Part shown: piece by piece, positions 35,976 through 44,327 of the stretch
Numbering within the stretch: position 1 is the first letter of the stretch
Layout: each line of letters begins with the position of its first letter
NCBI RefSeq assembly: GCF_014648275.1
Contig: NZ_BMQU01000018.1
Location: 50,881-114,880 of the forward strand
DNA from: Pseudomonas laurentiana
GTDB taxonomy: Bacteria > Pseudomonadota > Gammaproteobacteria > Pseudomonadales > Pseudomonadaceae
Direction of reading: 5' to 3'
DNA length: 64,000 nucleotides
The notes under the pieces: generated by a model
Database searches by the model: none
What the model saw: the letters and a program-made list of their open reading frames with translations, nothing else
Told to the model about the DNA's origin: nothing
Made by a program: the position numbers and the translations under genes

Positions 35976-37208
35976 ATGAGCCTTCATCCGACACCGTCCC
36001 CCTTCAGTCCCATTGCCATTGGCCCACTGACGTTAAAAAACCGATTCATCAAGGCCGCGACCAATGAGGGCATGAGTGCCCAGGGCGTGCCCTCCAAGCA
36101 ATTGGTCAAGCTGCATGCCGCCCTGGTCAATGGCGGCACAGCCCTGACCACCGTGGCCTATTGCGCCGTGAGCAGCGATGGCCGCACGCTGCCCAACCAA
36201 CTGATTCTCGTGCCTGAGAGCCTGCCGCACTTCAAGGCGTTGACCGATGCGGTACACCGAGAGGGTGGGCTGGCCAGTGCGCAGATCACCCACGGAGGCT
36301 GTTTCACCTTTATTCGGGAACGCTCCACCGCGCGTCCGTTGTCCTCCAGTGGCGGCTTCAACAAAATTGGCATGATGAGCGGCATGTTCCTCAAACAGGC
36401 GATGAATGAGCGTGACATGCAGCAGGTCGTGCAGGATTTCGCCCGAGCTGCACGACTGGCCCGGCAGGCCGGATTCGACGCCGTGGAAATTCACATGGGG
36501 CACGGCTACTTGCTCAGCCAGTTCATTTCGCCGCTGTACAACAAGCGGCGCGACCAGTACGGCGGCAGCCTGGAAAACCGCCTGCGGTTCCCGCGTCGGG
36601 TGCTGCGTGCGGTGCTTGATGCGGTTGGCCGGGACATGGCGGTGATCTGCAAGTACAGCATTACCGAAGGCGTGCGCGGCGGGAACAGTGCCGAAGATGG
36701 TGCCCAGATTGCCCGTATGCTGGAACAGGAGGGCGCGCATCTGCTGGTGCTCAGTGCCGGTATGAACGCCGAGTCGATTACGACCATGTTCGGCTCCTCG
36801 TTCCCGAAGGAAAACCGCGTCCAGCAGAAAAACCCGGTGATTGCCCTGGCGATGGCCATTCAGCGGCTGACCGACCCGAAGGTGGAGTTTCGCGAGCTGT
36901 ACCTGCTTGAGCACGCGCGCAAGGTGCGTGCAGCGGTGAAGATGCCGCTGGCCTACCTGGGCGGTGCGAAGAGCCTGAGTAGCATCGAGCGGATCATGGC
37001 CGAGGGCTTTGACCTGATCGCCATGGGGCGGGTGTTGTTGGCGGAGCACGACTACGTCAACAAACTGGCCAGCGGGGCCAGCAAAAACTCGATCTGCACC
37101 GCCTGCAACCGCTGCGTGGCCATGATGTACACGCCAGGCGGCACCTCGTGTGTACTGGGCAAGCCTGGCGATGCCGAGCTGAACCGGCAACCGGCAGCGG
37201 CCCAGTAG
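35976..37208 (+). CDS. NADH:flavin oxidoreductase of the BaiCD/2,4-dienoyl-CoA-reductase type, short form
   Basis: A 410-aa protein. The FMN TIM barrel starts FSPIAIGPLTLKNRFIKAAT, with active-site HMGHGYLLSQF (His-x-x-His), RRDQYGGSLENRLRFP, and a C-terminal Cys cluster CTACNRCVAMM followed by Cys in TSCVLG. This Cys pattern binds 4Fe-4S in the BaiCD/2-enoate reductase family, but the FAD/NAD domain that usually follows is absent. It may reduce a ring C=C such as delta-4 or delta-1. The ATG at 35976 follows AAAAGGG. Confidence 0.85.
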   Translation: MSLHPTPSPFSPIAIGPLTLKNRFIKAATNEGMSAQGVPSKQLVKLHAALVNGGTALTTVAYCAVSSDGRTLPNQLILVPESLPHFKALTDAVHREGGLASAQITHGGCFTFIRERSTARPLSSSGGFNKIGMMSGMFLKQAMNERDMQQVVQDFARAARLARQAGFDAVEIHMGHGYLLSQFISPLYNKRRDQYGGSLENRLRFPRRVLRAVLDAVGRDMAVICKYSITEGVRGGNSAEDGAQIARMLEQEGAHLLVLSAGMNAESITTMFGSSFPKENRVQQKNPVIALAMAIQRLTDPKVEFRELYLLEHARKVRAAVKMPLAYLGGAKSLSSIERIMAEGFDLIAMGRVLLAEHDYVNKLASGASKNSICTACNRCVAMMYTPGGTSCVLGKPGDAELNRQPAAAQ

Positions 37209-37238
37209 GCGGTCATCTGGTTCTGCCCAGGCTCCTCA

Positions 37239-37272
37239 AGGATGCGTGAACCCCTATAGGTCAGCGCATCCT
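37239..37272. terminator. Hairpin between convergent OYE-like and hsaD genes
   Basis: AGGATGCG (37239-37246) and CGCATCCT (37265-37272) form an 8-bp stem, with a further ACC/GGT pairing inside the loop. The site between two converging genes suits a shared terminator. There is no strong T-run. Confidence 0.5.
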
Positions 37273-37321
37273 CGGTACGCCTCGGTGAGGCTACAGCGCG
37301 TGTAGCCCCATGCTCCCCGGC

Positions 37322-38155
37322 TCAGCCGTGCTGCAGAAAGTCGATGCAGCTGCGGTTGAACAGCTCGGGATGTTCGACCTGCACCCAATGCCCGCATCGG
37401 TTGAGCACAATGAAACGGGCACTTTTGGCACCGTCAATAATGCGCTGGGCACCGCTGACCGGGTTGAAGTTGTCGTTGCTGCCCCAGAAGCCCAGGATCG
37501 GGCAAGTGATCTCACCCAGGCGGGTTTCCATGTTGGGCACCATCATGGTGCTGAACAGGTTCTTCGGTTGCGTCACTGCGACCGCCACCCGCTCCAGCAG
37601 CAAGCTCTCTGGCAGGATCGAGTCATCGAACAGCTGCAGACGCATCATGCTGCGCATTTCCTCCAGGCCGATCGGGCCGGCATTGAACAGGCGAACCATG
37701 CGCACAATGCCTTCCATCTGGAAGTAGGTCTCGCGTTCTTCGACGCCGCCGGGTGCCAGCAGAATCAGCCGCTCTGCCAGTGAGGGCTGTTGCAATGCCA
37801 ACCCCAGGGCAATCGCCCCTCCCAGGGAGTTACCCAGGATCGTGCAGCGCTTGACGTCGATTTGCGCCAGAAAAGTACCTACGCACTCAACGAAAAAGTC
37901 CAGGTTGTACTGCACATCCTCAGGCTTGTCCGAACGCCCGAAACCTGGAAGGTCCAGCAGGATATTGCGGTAGCCGGCTTCGGCGAACGCCGGGTAGTTA
38001 CCTTTGAAATTGCTGAAGCCACTGGCGCCTGGTCCGCTGCCGTGCAGCCACAGCACCGCCGGGCCGCTGCCTTCGTCCAGGTAGTGCAGGCGCAGGCCGT
38101 TGGGCAGGGTCGCGTAATGGCCTGTAGGCAATGGCAGGTCTACGGCTTGATTCAT
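37322..38155 (-). CDS. hsaD: 4,9-DSHA hydrolase, alpha/beta fold (HsaD/TesD)
   Basis: A 277-aa meta-cleavage-product hydrolase. The oxyanion loop is HGSGPGASGFSNF, and the nucleophile Ser110 is in GNSLGG. The acid lies in WGSNDNFNPV and the His in CGHWVQVEHPELF. It hydrolyses the C-C bond of the HsaC ring-cleavage product, releasing a hexadienoate (to HsaE) and the C/D-ring propionate (to FadD3). It is a single gene with its own box. Confidence 0.92.
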   Translation of the reverse strand: MNQAVDLPLPTGHYATLPNGLRLHYLDEGSGPAVLWLHGSGPGASGFSNFKGNYPAFAEAGYRNILLDLPGFGRSDKPEDVQYNLDFFVECVGTFLAQIDVKRCTILGNSLGGAIALGLALQQPSLAERLILLAPGGVEERETYFQMEGIVRMVRLFNAGPIGLEEMRSMMRLQLFDDSILPESLLLERVAVAVTQPKNLFSTMMVPNMETRLGEITCPILGFWGSNDNFNPVSGAQRIIDGAKSARFIVLNRCGHWVQVEHPELFNRSCIDFLQHG

Positions 38156-38282
38156 GGGGGTTCTCCAGAGTCTGCGGGTTCATGAGGCGCTTACCGGCCG
38201 GGCCGCATTGATGCCTGAAGGGGATGGTTACGCCCGGCCCGGTTTGCGCAAAACAGATCCTGGGCTGCCGTGGCCCTGACGG

Positions 38283-38300
38283 CATCGTCCGTTCAGACCA
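38283..38300 (-). promoter_or_regulatory. Steroid-regulon box (minus strand) for hsaD
   Basis: On the minus strand TGGTCTGAACGGACGATG, identical to the MFS box. CAGGAT lies 21-26 nt downstream. The leader (about 95 nt) is the longest among the boxes. Confidence 0.68.
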
Positions 38301-38318
38301 CGCCAATCGGTGTGCCGG

Positions 38319-38336
38319 TAGTCCTATCGGACGATG
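38319..38336 (+). promoter_or_regulatory. Steroid-regulon box for the SDR-SDR-NTF2 operon
   Basis: TAGTCCTATCGGACGATG, a perfect GTCC-N4-GGAC dyad. AATCAT lies 21-26 nt downstream, as at 10942. It is only 18 bp from the divergent hsaD box. Confidence 0.78.
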
Positions 38337-38424
38337 TTCGTGACGGGGTGGCAGCTAATCATGCGGGTGACTGGCTCGCTGCACCTGCAGCGGGTTGCGA
38401 TGCACGTCAATCCAGGAGAACGCA

Positions 38425-39159
38425 ATGAAGTTGCTGAATAAAGTGGCCTTCGTGACAGGCGCAGGACAAGGTATGGGCCAGGCCATCGTGCGCCGGTTCG
38501 TTGCCGAAGGTGCGAAGGTGGTAGCGGTCGATCTCAACCTGCCCGCCTTGGCCGACAGTCTCGCAGACCTTGGTGACAGCGTGCTGGCCCTGGCCTGCAA
38601 CGTTGCCGACAGTGCATCGGTTGCCGATGCCATGGGGCAAACCGAGCAACGCTTTGGCGGCCTCGACATTCTCGTCAACAATGCCGGTGTCGGTGCCCTC
38701 GACAGCTTCCTGGAAACCCCGGACGAGAGCTGGGCGCGGGTGATCAATGTCAACCTGGGCGGGACCTTCCTGTGCTGCCGCGAAGGTGCCAGGTTGATGG
38801 TCAAGGGGGCTCGCAAGGGCGCCATCATCAACCTCTCCAGTACGGCCGCCCTGACCGGTGAAGGGCCGAGCCACTACTGCGCGTCGAAAGCCGGCGTCAT
38901 GGGCCTGACCCGCTCGATCGCCCGCGACCTGGCCGCCAGTGGCATTCGCGTCAACACCCTGGTACCCGGCCCGACCAACACGCCGATGATGGCCGGTATC
39001 CCTGACGAACACATGCAGGCGCTGCTCAAGAACGTCCCGCTGGGGCGCATGTGCGAAACCGATGAAATCGCCCGTGTGGCGGTATTCCTGGCCAGCGAAG
39101 ACGCCAGCTTCATGACCGGGCAGAACATTGCGGTCAACGGCGGCATGGCCTTTATCTGA
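38425..39159 (+). CDS. Short-chain dehydrogenase/reductase
   Basis: A 244-aa classical [23 protein letters not shown] supplies the cofactor loop, NNAGVG the structural Asn, NLSSTAAL the Ser and YCASK the Tyr/Lys. [12 protein letters not shown] follows. The ATG at 38425 follows AGGAGAACGC. First of three coupled genes (SDR, SDR, NTF2-like), suggesting sequential modification of one ring position, for example hydroxyl oxidation then elimination. Confidence 0.82.
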   Translation: MKLLNKVAFVTGAGQGMGQAIVRRFVAEGAKVVAVDLNLPALADSLADLGDSVLALACNVADSASVADAMGQTEQRFGGLDILVNNAGVGALDSFLETPDESWARVINVNLGGTFLCCREGARLMVKGARKGAIINLSSTAALTGEGPSHYCASKAGVMGLTRSIARDLAASGIRVNTLVPGPTNTPMMAGIPDEHMQALLKNVPLGRMCETDEIARVAVFLASEDASFMTGQNIAVNGGMAFI

Positions 39160-39173
39160 GAGGGGAGTGATCC

Positions 39174-39947
39174 ATGAGCAAGCGTCTGGGAGGAAAAATT
39201 GCTTTTGTCACCGGCGCCGGTTCCGGCATCGGTGAAGCGACCGCATTGCGGTTCGCCGAGGAGGGCGCCACCGTGGTGTTATGCGGTCGGCGCGCAGAAC
39301 CGTTGCAAGGCGTTCAGGAGAAAATCCGCGGGCTGGGTGGACGTGCTGAAATCGCCGTTGCCGATGTGAGCGACGAGCAGGCCTATGTCAGCGCACTGGA
39401 AGGTGCAGCGCAGCGCCACGGTCGCCTGGATATCCTGGTGAACAACGCGATGGCTTACACCTGGGGCGGCATCGACACGATGTCTACGGCAGACTGGCAC
39501 GCCAACTTCGCCACCACCGTGGATGGCACGTTCTGGGGCACCCGTACCGCCATGCAACTGATGAAGGCTCAGGGCGGAGGTGCCATCGTCAACATTGCCT
39601 CCATCTGCGGCCTGTTCGGTACGGCCTGGATGGCAGGCTACTCAGCGGCCAAAGCGGCAGTGATCAACTTCAGCCGGGCGGCTGCCAGTGAAGGTGCGCC
39701 GCACAACATCCGCTGCAACGTCATTATCCCGGGCGTGGTCGACACCCCGGCGACTGCCGGCATGCTCAGCGACGGTAAAACCCGCAGCAACACCGAAAAA
39801 GTCATCCCCATGAAACGTGTCGGCCTGCCGCTGGAGCTGGCCAACGCCATCCTCTTCCTGGCCAGCGACGAGGCGTCCTACATCACCGGTGCGAGCCTGG
39901 CGGTGGATGGCGGGCGTAGTTCCGACCTCTACACGGTGCTGGATTGA
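39174..39947 (+). CDS. Short-chain dehydrogenase/reductase
   Basis: A 257-aa SDR ([26 protein letters not shown] instead of [18 protein letters not shown]). The Asn motif variant and [12 protein letters not shown] tail place it apart from its upstream neighbour, so the two probably act on different hydroxyls or opposite faces. It starts 14 bp after the first SDR and its stop overlaps the next start codon. Confidence 0.82.
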   Translation: MSKRLGGKIAFVTGAGSGIGEATALRFAEEGATVVLCGRRAEPLQGVQEKIRGLGGRAEIAVADVSDEQAYVSALEGAAQRHGRLDILVNNAMAYTWGGIDTMSTADWHANFATTVDGTFWGTRTAMQLMKAQGGGAIVNIASICGLFGTAWMAGYSAAKAAVINFSRAAASEGAPHNIRCNVIIPGVVDTPATAGMLSDGKTRSNTEKVIPMKRVGLPLELANAILFLASDEASYITGASLAVDGGRSSDLYTVLD

Positions 39948-40582
39948 TGAACATGGACCCGACCTCACTGCTCGAGCGGATCGACCGCCTGGAATCGCTG
40001 GATGCCATTCGCCAACTGGCGGGCAAGTACGCGTTGGCGTTGGACATGCGTGACATGGACGCCATGGCCAACTGCTTCGCCCCGGATGTTCGGGTAGGTC
40101 GTGACAAGAGCGGACGCGCGCACCTCAAGGCCTGGTTGGACGAAACCATGCGCAAACAGTTTCACGGGACGTCTCATCACCTGGGGCAGCACATCATCGA
40201 GTTCAGCGACCCGGACCATGCCACAGGTGTGGTCTACTCCAAGAACGAGCATGAGACCGGCCCCGAGTGGGTCATCATGCAGATGCTGTATTGGGATGAC
40301 TATGAACGTATCGACGGCCGCTGGTGCTTCCGCCGGCGTTTACCGTGTTACTGGTATGCCACGGACCTGAACAAACCGCCGATTGGCGGCTTGAAAATGC
40401 GCTGGCCGGGGCGTGAGCCTTACGCCGGGAGCTTCCACGAGTTGTTCCCGTCGTGGGATGCGTTCTGGGCCCAGCGCCCGGACAAGGACGTACTGCCACA
40501 CATCGCCGAGCCTGCACCGCTGGAGGGGTTCCTGACGAACCTGCGGCGTGGTGCTGGTGATCCCAGGATTCGTGTTCGCTAG
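39947..40582 (+). CDS. SnoaL/NTF2-fold protein (candidate steroid dehydratase or isomerase)
   Basis: A 211-aa protein whose ATG overlaps the preceding stop (TGATG). The N-terminal half is an NTF2-like cone: LDAIRQLAGKYALALDMRDMDAM then CFAPDVRVG, HHLGQHIIEFSDPDHATGVV and RRRLPCYWY. The C-terminal about 60 residues are a Trp/Pro-rich extension. BaiE (bile-acid 7-alpha-dehydratase) and ketosteroid isomerase share this fold, so removal of a ring hydroxyl after oxidation is a sensible guess. Identity to either cannot be judged by eye. Confidence 0.72.
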   Translation: MNMDPTSLLERIDRLESLDAIRQLAGKYALALDMRDMDAMANCFAPDVRVGRDKSGRAHLKAWLDETMRKQFHGTSHHLGQHIIEFSDPDHATGVVYSKNEHETGPEWVIMQMLYWDDYERIDGRWCFRRRLPCYWYATDLNKPPIGGLKMRWPGREPYAGSFHELFPSWDAFWAQRPDKDVLPHIAEPAPLEGFLTNLRRGAGDPRIRVR

Positions 40583-40595
40583 GTTACGTTTTTCG

Positions 40596-40840
40596 CAGGC
40601 AAGCCTGCTCCCACAGAGAATGCAGTGTTCTGCGCAGATCTCTGTGGGCGTTGGCTTGCCAACGATTGCAGGCACCGCGCACGTGCTGACACCCCGCCAA
40701 AGCCATCGCAGGCAGCCTGCTCCCACAGAGAATGCAGTGTTCTGCGCAGATCTCTGTGGGAGTTGGCTTGCCAACGATTGCAGGCACCGCGCACGTGCTG
40801 ACACCCCGCCAAAGCCATCGCAGGCAAGCCTGTTCCCTCA
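40596..40840. repeat. Second REP tandem array with 112-bp period
   Basis: CCTGCTCCCACAGAGAATGC begins at 40604 and again at 40716, a 112-bp period like that of the array at 22771. A third partial REP follows near 40820. Each unit pairs GCAGGCAAGCCTGCTCCCAC with GTTGGCTTGCCAACGATTGC. It fills the gap between the converging NTF2-like and acyl-CoA dehydrogenase genes and probably ends both transcripts. Confidence 0.85.
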
Positions 40841-40860
40841 GAGTGGACTGCCCCCACCCA

Positions 40861-42054
40861 TTAACTACGCACGCGCGCTTCGCGCGGCATCCCCAACGCC
40901 CGTTCGGCGATGACATTGCGCTGGATCTCGTTGCTGCCACCATAGATCGTATCGGAACGGGTAAACAGAAACAGCGACTGCAACCGGCTCAACTGGTAGG
41001 GCGCACCTTCGAGAATCTCGCCCTCGCTGCCCAACACGTCCATCGCCAGCTTGCCAAGGTCGGCATGCCAGGTCGACCAGGCCAGTTTATAGATCATGGC
41101 CTCGCGGCTCAGGCTGCCGTCCTGCGGCCCGGACAACATCCGTAACGAGTTGTAGCGCAGCACCTTGAGCCCGGCCCAGGCCTGGGCGATGCGTTGCCGC
41201 AGTAACGGGTCGCGCGAGGCGCCGTTGTCGCGGGCAATGCGGATGATCTCGTCAAGTTCGTTCTGGAACTGCATCTGCTGGCCCAGCGTCGACACACCAC
41301 GTTCGAAACCGAGCAGGGCCATGGCGATTTTCCAGCCGTCGCCCGGTTGTCCGATCAGGTTGTCCGCCGAGGTGCTGGCCTGGTCGAAGAACACTTCATT
41401 GAATTCGCTGGTTCCGGTCAGTTGCTGGATAGGCTGCACACGGATCTGTTCCTGGGCCATGGGCACCAGCAGGAACGACAGCCCGTGATGACCGGTGCTG
41501 CCCGGCTCGGTTCGGGCGAGGACGAAGCACCAATCGGCCTCGTGGGCCAGTGAGGTCCAGACTTTCTGCCCACTGATCAGCCAGTGCTCGCCGCTGGCAT
41601 CAAGCCGGGCGCGGGTTTGCACGTTCGCCAGATCAGAACCGGCGCCGGGCTCGGAATAGCCCTGGCACCAGAATTCGGTACCGTTGAGGATGCCCGGTAG
41701 CAAACGCTGTTGCTGGGCCGGGGTACCGAAGGTGGCGAGTGTCGGCCCGACCAGGCCCTCGCCGATGTGGCCCATGCGCCCAGGCCCCCCGGCGCGTGCG
41801 TACTCTTCATGGAAAATGACCTGTTGGCTGATGCTGAGGCCGCGTCCACCGTGTTCCTTGGCCCAGCCCACGCCGATCCAGCCGCCAGCGGCCAGCGTGC
41901 GCTCCCAGGCTTTGCGCTCGGCAGGGAAGCTGTGCTCGTCGCCAGGACCTCCGCGAAAGCGCAGGGGTGCGAAGTCGCCGGTCAGGTGTTCGGCCATCCA
42001 CTGGGCAACCTGTCGACGGAACGCTTCATCTTCGTTGTTGAAACCGATTTTCAT
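40861..42054 (-). CDS. Acyl-CoA dehydrogenase, larger/FAD-binding subunit of a steroid-type pair
   Basis: A 397-aa ACAD. FAD/substrate segment: WCQGYSEPGAGSDLANVQ, then KVWTSLAHEADWCFVLART, and the C-terminal SDTIYGGSNEIQRNVIAERALG. It overlaps the upstream ACAD gene by 4 bp. In steroid pathways such adjacent ACADs form alpha2-beta2 heterotetramers (FadE28-FadE29 type). This subunit has the standard C-terminal FAD motif, the partner the divergent one. Substrate is side-chain or C/D-ring acyl-CoA. Confidence 0.87.
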   Translation of the reverse strand: MKIGFNNEDEAFRRQVAQWMAEHLTGDFAPLRFRGGPGDEHSFPAERKAWERTLAAGGWIGVGWAKEHGGRGLSISQQVIFHEEYARAGGPGRMGHIGEGLVGPTLATFGTPAQQQRLLPGILNGTEFWCQGYSEPGAGSDLANVQTRARLDASGEHWLISGQKVWTSLAHEADWCFVLARTEPGSTGHHGLSFLLVPMAQEQIRVQPIQQLTGTSEFNEVFFDQASTSADNLIGQPGDGWKIAMALLGFERGVSTLGQQMQFQNELDEIIRIARDNGASRDPLLRQRIAQAWAGLKVLRYNSLRMLSGPQDGSLSREAMIYKLAWSTWHADLGKLAMDVLGSEGEILEGAPYQLSRLQSLFLFTRSDTIYGGSNEIQRNVIAERALGMPREARVRS

Positions 42055-43223
42055 GGTTGTTCTCCAAATAGATGTGCGGCTAGACGCTCGCGGTGGAATG
42101 CGGGAGTCCCCAGCAATTGCTCGCTGGCGCGGGCCCGTTTGAAGTACAGGTGAGGGTCATACTCCCAGGTGAAACCTACGCCTCCGTGCAGTTGGATGGA
42201 TTCGGCGGCGCAGTGGAAGAACGCTTCGCTGGCGTGGATCTTGGCCGTCGCGGCGGCTGCGTCGAGCTCGCTTGAGACAACGTTGTCGCCCGCGGGGTCA
42301 AGGCGCTCTTGGGCTACACAGGCGGCGTAGTAGGCGGCTGAACGGGCGCATTCGACCTGCAGCATCATGTCCGCGCAGCGGTGTTTGATGGCCTGGAAGC
42401 TGGCGATGCTGCGGCTGAACTGGTGGCGCTCGGCGGTGTAGGCCAGGGTCAGGTCGAGGGCCTGTTGCGCGCCGCCGGTCTGTTCGGCAGCCAGGCCTAT
42501 GGCGGCGATCTGCAAGGTATCACGCAGCAGCGGCCAGCCTTGGCCGGCTGCGCTCAGCAGTTGTGCGTCGGTCACCTGCACCGCGTGCAGTTCGATCCGG
42601 GCCAGGCGCCGGGTTTGATCCAGGGTCGGCAGTGCGTGGCGCACAACCCCCGGTGTATCGGCCGGCAGGGCGAACAGGCTGATGCCGTGTTCTCCCTGAG
42701 TACCAGGGGTACGCGCGGCGACGATCAGCAGGTCGGCCTGGGCTCCATCGACCACGTGGGTGTAGGTGCCCGTGAGGCTGAAGCCGCCGCTGCAGGAGTG
42801 GGCTTCGGTGTGCACGCTGCTGGCGTCCAGCCCCGGGCCGCTGGCGAAAGCCAGGCTGGCGGTGGTTTCGCCGGCCGCAATGGCGCCGAGCCAGGTGACC
42901 TGCAATGCGGCGTTGTCACCCAACAGCAGGGCTGGGGTCGCGAGGCAAGTAGTGGCGAAGAGGGGCGAGCAGAGCAGGTAGCGGCCGCTTTGCTCAAGCA
43001 GGATCGCCAGCTCGACAAACCCCAGGCCCATGCCGCCAAACGGCTCGGGCACCATTAATGCGGGCCAATACAGGTCTTGGCCGATGCGTTTCCAAACCGC
43101 GGGGTCGTAGCCCTCAGGGCGGCTCATGGCCGCGCGTACGGCATGCGAGTCACTGGCTTGTGTCAGAAAGCGTATCGCGCTGTCCCGAATCATCACGTGT
43201 TCTTGAGTAAAGGCGAACTCCAT
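42051..43223 (-). CDS. Acyl-CoA dehydrogenase, divergent partner subunit
   Basis: A 390-aa ACAD starting MEFAFTQEHVMIRDSAIRFL. It keeps helical parts (VPEPFGGMGLGFVELAILLEQSG, QFSRSIASFQAIKHRCADMM) and the C-terminal QLHGGVGFTWEYDPHLYFKRA, but lacks the EIQRN-type FAD motif of its partner. This is the usual pattern for one half of heteromeric steroid ACADs. It is the first gene of a two-gene operon with the overlapping gene at 40861. Confidence 0.86.
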   Translation of the reverse strand: MEFAFTQEHVMIRDSAIRFLTQASDSHAVRAAMSRPEGYDPAVWKRIGQDLYWPALMVPEPFGGMGLGFVELAILLEQSGRYLLCSPLFATTCLATPALLLGDNAALQVTWLGAIAAGETTASLAFASGPGLDASSVHTEAHSCSGGFSLTGTYTHVVDGAQADLLIVAARTPGTQGEHGISLFALPADTPGVVRHALPTLDQTRRLARIELHAVQVTDAQLLSAAGQGWPLLRDTLQIAAIGLAAEQTGGAQQALDLTLAYTAERHQFSRSIASFQAIKHRCADMMLQVECARSAAYYAACVAQERLDPAGDNVVSSELDAAAATAKIHASEAFFHCAAESIQLHGGVGFTWEYDPHLYFKRARASEQLLGTPAFHRERLAAHLFGEQP

Positions 43224-43282
43224 GGGGCTGTCTCTGCTGGGCGGAAGGATGCCCGAGTCTAGGGTTGCTGTGCTTTTCGCCG

Positions 43283-43300
43283 AATCATTGAAACGGACTA
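43283..43300 (-). promoter_or_regulatory. Degenerate regulon box (minus strand) for the ACAD pair
   Basis: On the minus strand TAGTCCGTTTCAATGATT: perfect left half, right half only 4 of 8. TAGACT lies 22-27 nt downstream, with a 27-nt leader to the ATG at 43223. Orientation and spacing match the others. Confidence 0.5.
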
Positions 43301-43341
43301 GTCCGCCATCTGCCCAAGGGCCCTGGAATGGCCGACTTGCG

Positions 43342-43359
43342 TAGTCTCAACGGACGATG
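43342..43359 (+). promoter_or_regulatory. Steroid-regulon box for the hsaC-ipd operon
   Basis: TAGTCTCAACGGACGATG. The -10 candidate CAATGT is at 23-28 nt downstream, slightly further than usual. Leader about 34 nt to the ATG at 43426. Confidence 0.7.
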
Positions 43360-43425
43360 AAGGCGCCGCCGCGGGTTTGCACAATGTTCACCAGGCAATG
43401 AACTCAGCCATTGAGGAACATAGGC

Positions 43426-44316
43426 ATGATCGACATTCGCGGTTTGAGCTATTTCGTCTCGCAGATCGAGAACCTCAGCCAGTGGCAGCGTTACGCCGAG
43501 GACGTCCTCGGGATGCAGGTCCATCCGGCGCCAGGTGGTGGCCTGTACGTGAAAATGGACGAGCGGCCGTTCCGCATGCTGATCGTCGAGGGCAGCGAAG
43601 CGCGTTATCTGGCCTCCGGTTGGGAGTTGGCTTCCGAGCAAGCGTTCAGCGAGGCACTTCATCACCTGACCCAGGCCGGCGTTGAGTGGGAACTGGGCAG
43701 CGCCGCTGAGGTCGAGCAGCGCGGCGTGCAGGCACTGGCGACGCTGGTTGACCCTTCAGGCAACCGTCATGAGTTGAGCTGGGGGCATCGCTCCGATTGC
43801 CAACCGTTCGTCTCGCCCCAGGGTGTGCCGCGTTTTGTCACCGGCGACATGGGGTTGGGGCACACGGTGTTGCCGGCACCCCACTTCGACGCAACGCTGG
43901 CGTTCGCCAAGGACGTGCTCGGTTTTGGCCTGTCGGACATGTTCAATTTCCGTCCCGATCCGGCGGCCGCGCCGATCCGTATCCATTTCCTGCATTGCCG
44001 TAATGCCCGGCACCACAGCCTGGCGCTGGCCGAGTACCCGGTGCCGTCTGGCTGTGTCCACGTGATGGTCGAGGTTGACTCGATGACCGAGGTTGGCCGT
44101 GCTCATGACCGCCTGCTGGCACACGACGTGCGCCTGTCGGCGACGCTGGGGCAGCACCTGAACGACCGCATGACCAGTTTCTACATGAAGACGCCGTCCG
44201 GCTTTGATCTGGAGTACGGCTATGGCGGGCTGCAAGTCGACTGGGCCGAGCATTCGGCATTCGAATTCACCCGCGTGAGCATTTGGGGGCACGACTTTTC
44301 GGTCGGCCAACAGTAA
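43426..44316 (+). CDS. hsaC: Extradiol ring-cleavage dioxygenase, 3,4-DHSA type (HsaC/TesB)
   Basis: A 296-aa type I extradiol dioxygenase of two vicinal-oxygen-chelate domains. Fe ligands are H146 in MGLGHTVLPAP, a His in SGCVHVMVEV and the Glu in GFDLEYGYGG. It opens the catecholic ring A of 3,4-dihydroxy-9,10-secoandrostatriene-dione. The ATG at 43426 follows GAGGAACATAGGC. It heads a ten-gene operon that goes on with the C/D-ring enzymes. Confidence 0.93.
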   Translation: MIDIRGLSYFVSQIENLSQWQRYAEDVLGMQVHPAPGGGLYVKMDERPFRMLIVEGSEARYLASGWELASEQAFSEALHHLTQAGVEWELGSAAEVEQRGVQALATLVDPSGNRHELSWGHRSDCQPFVSPQGVPRFVTGDMGLGHTVLPAPHFDATLAFAKDVLGFGLSDMFNFRPDPAAAPIRIHFLHCRNARHHSLALAEYPVPSGCVHVMVEVDSMTEVGRAHDRLLAHDVRLSATLGQHLNDRMTSFYMKTPSGFDLEYGYGGLQVDWAEHSAFEFTRVSIWGHDFSVGQQ

Positions 44317-44327
44317 GGAACCTGCAC

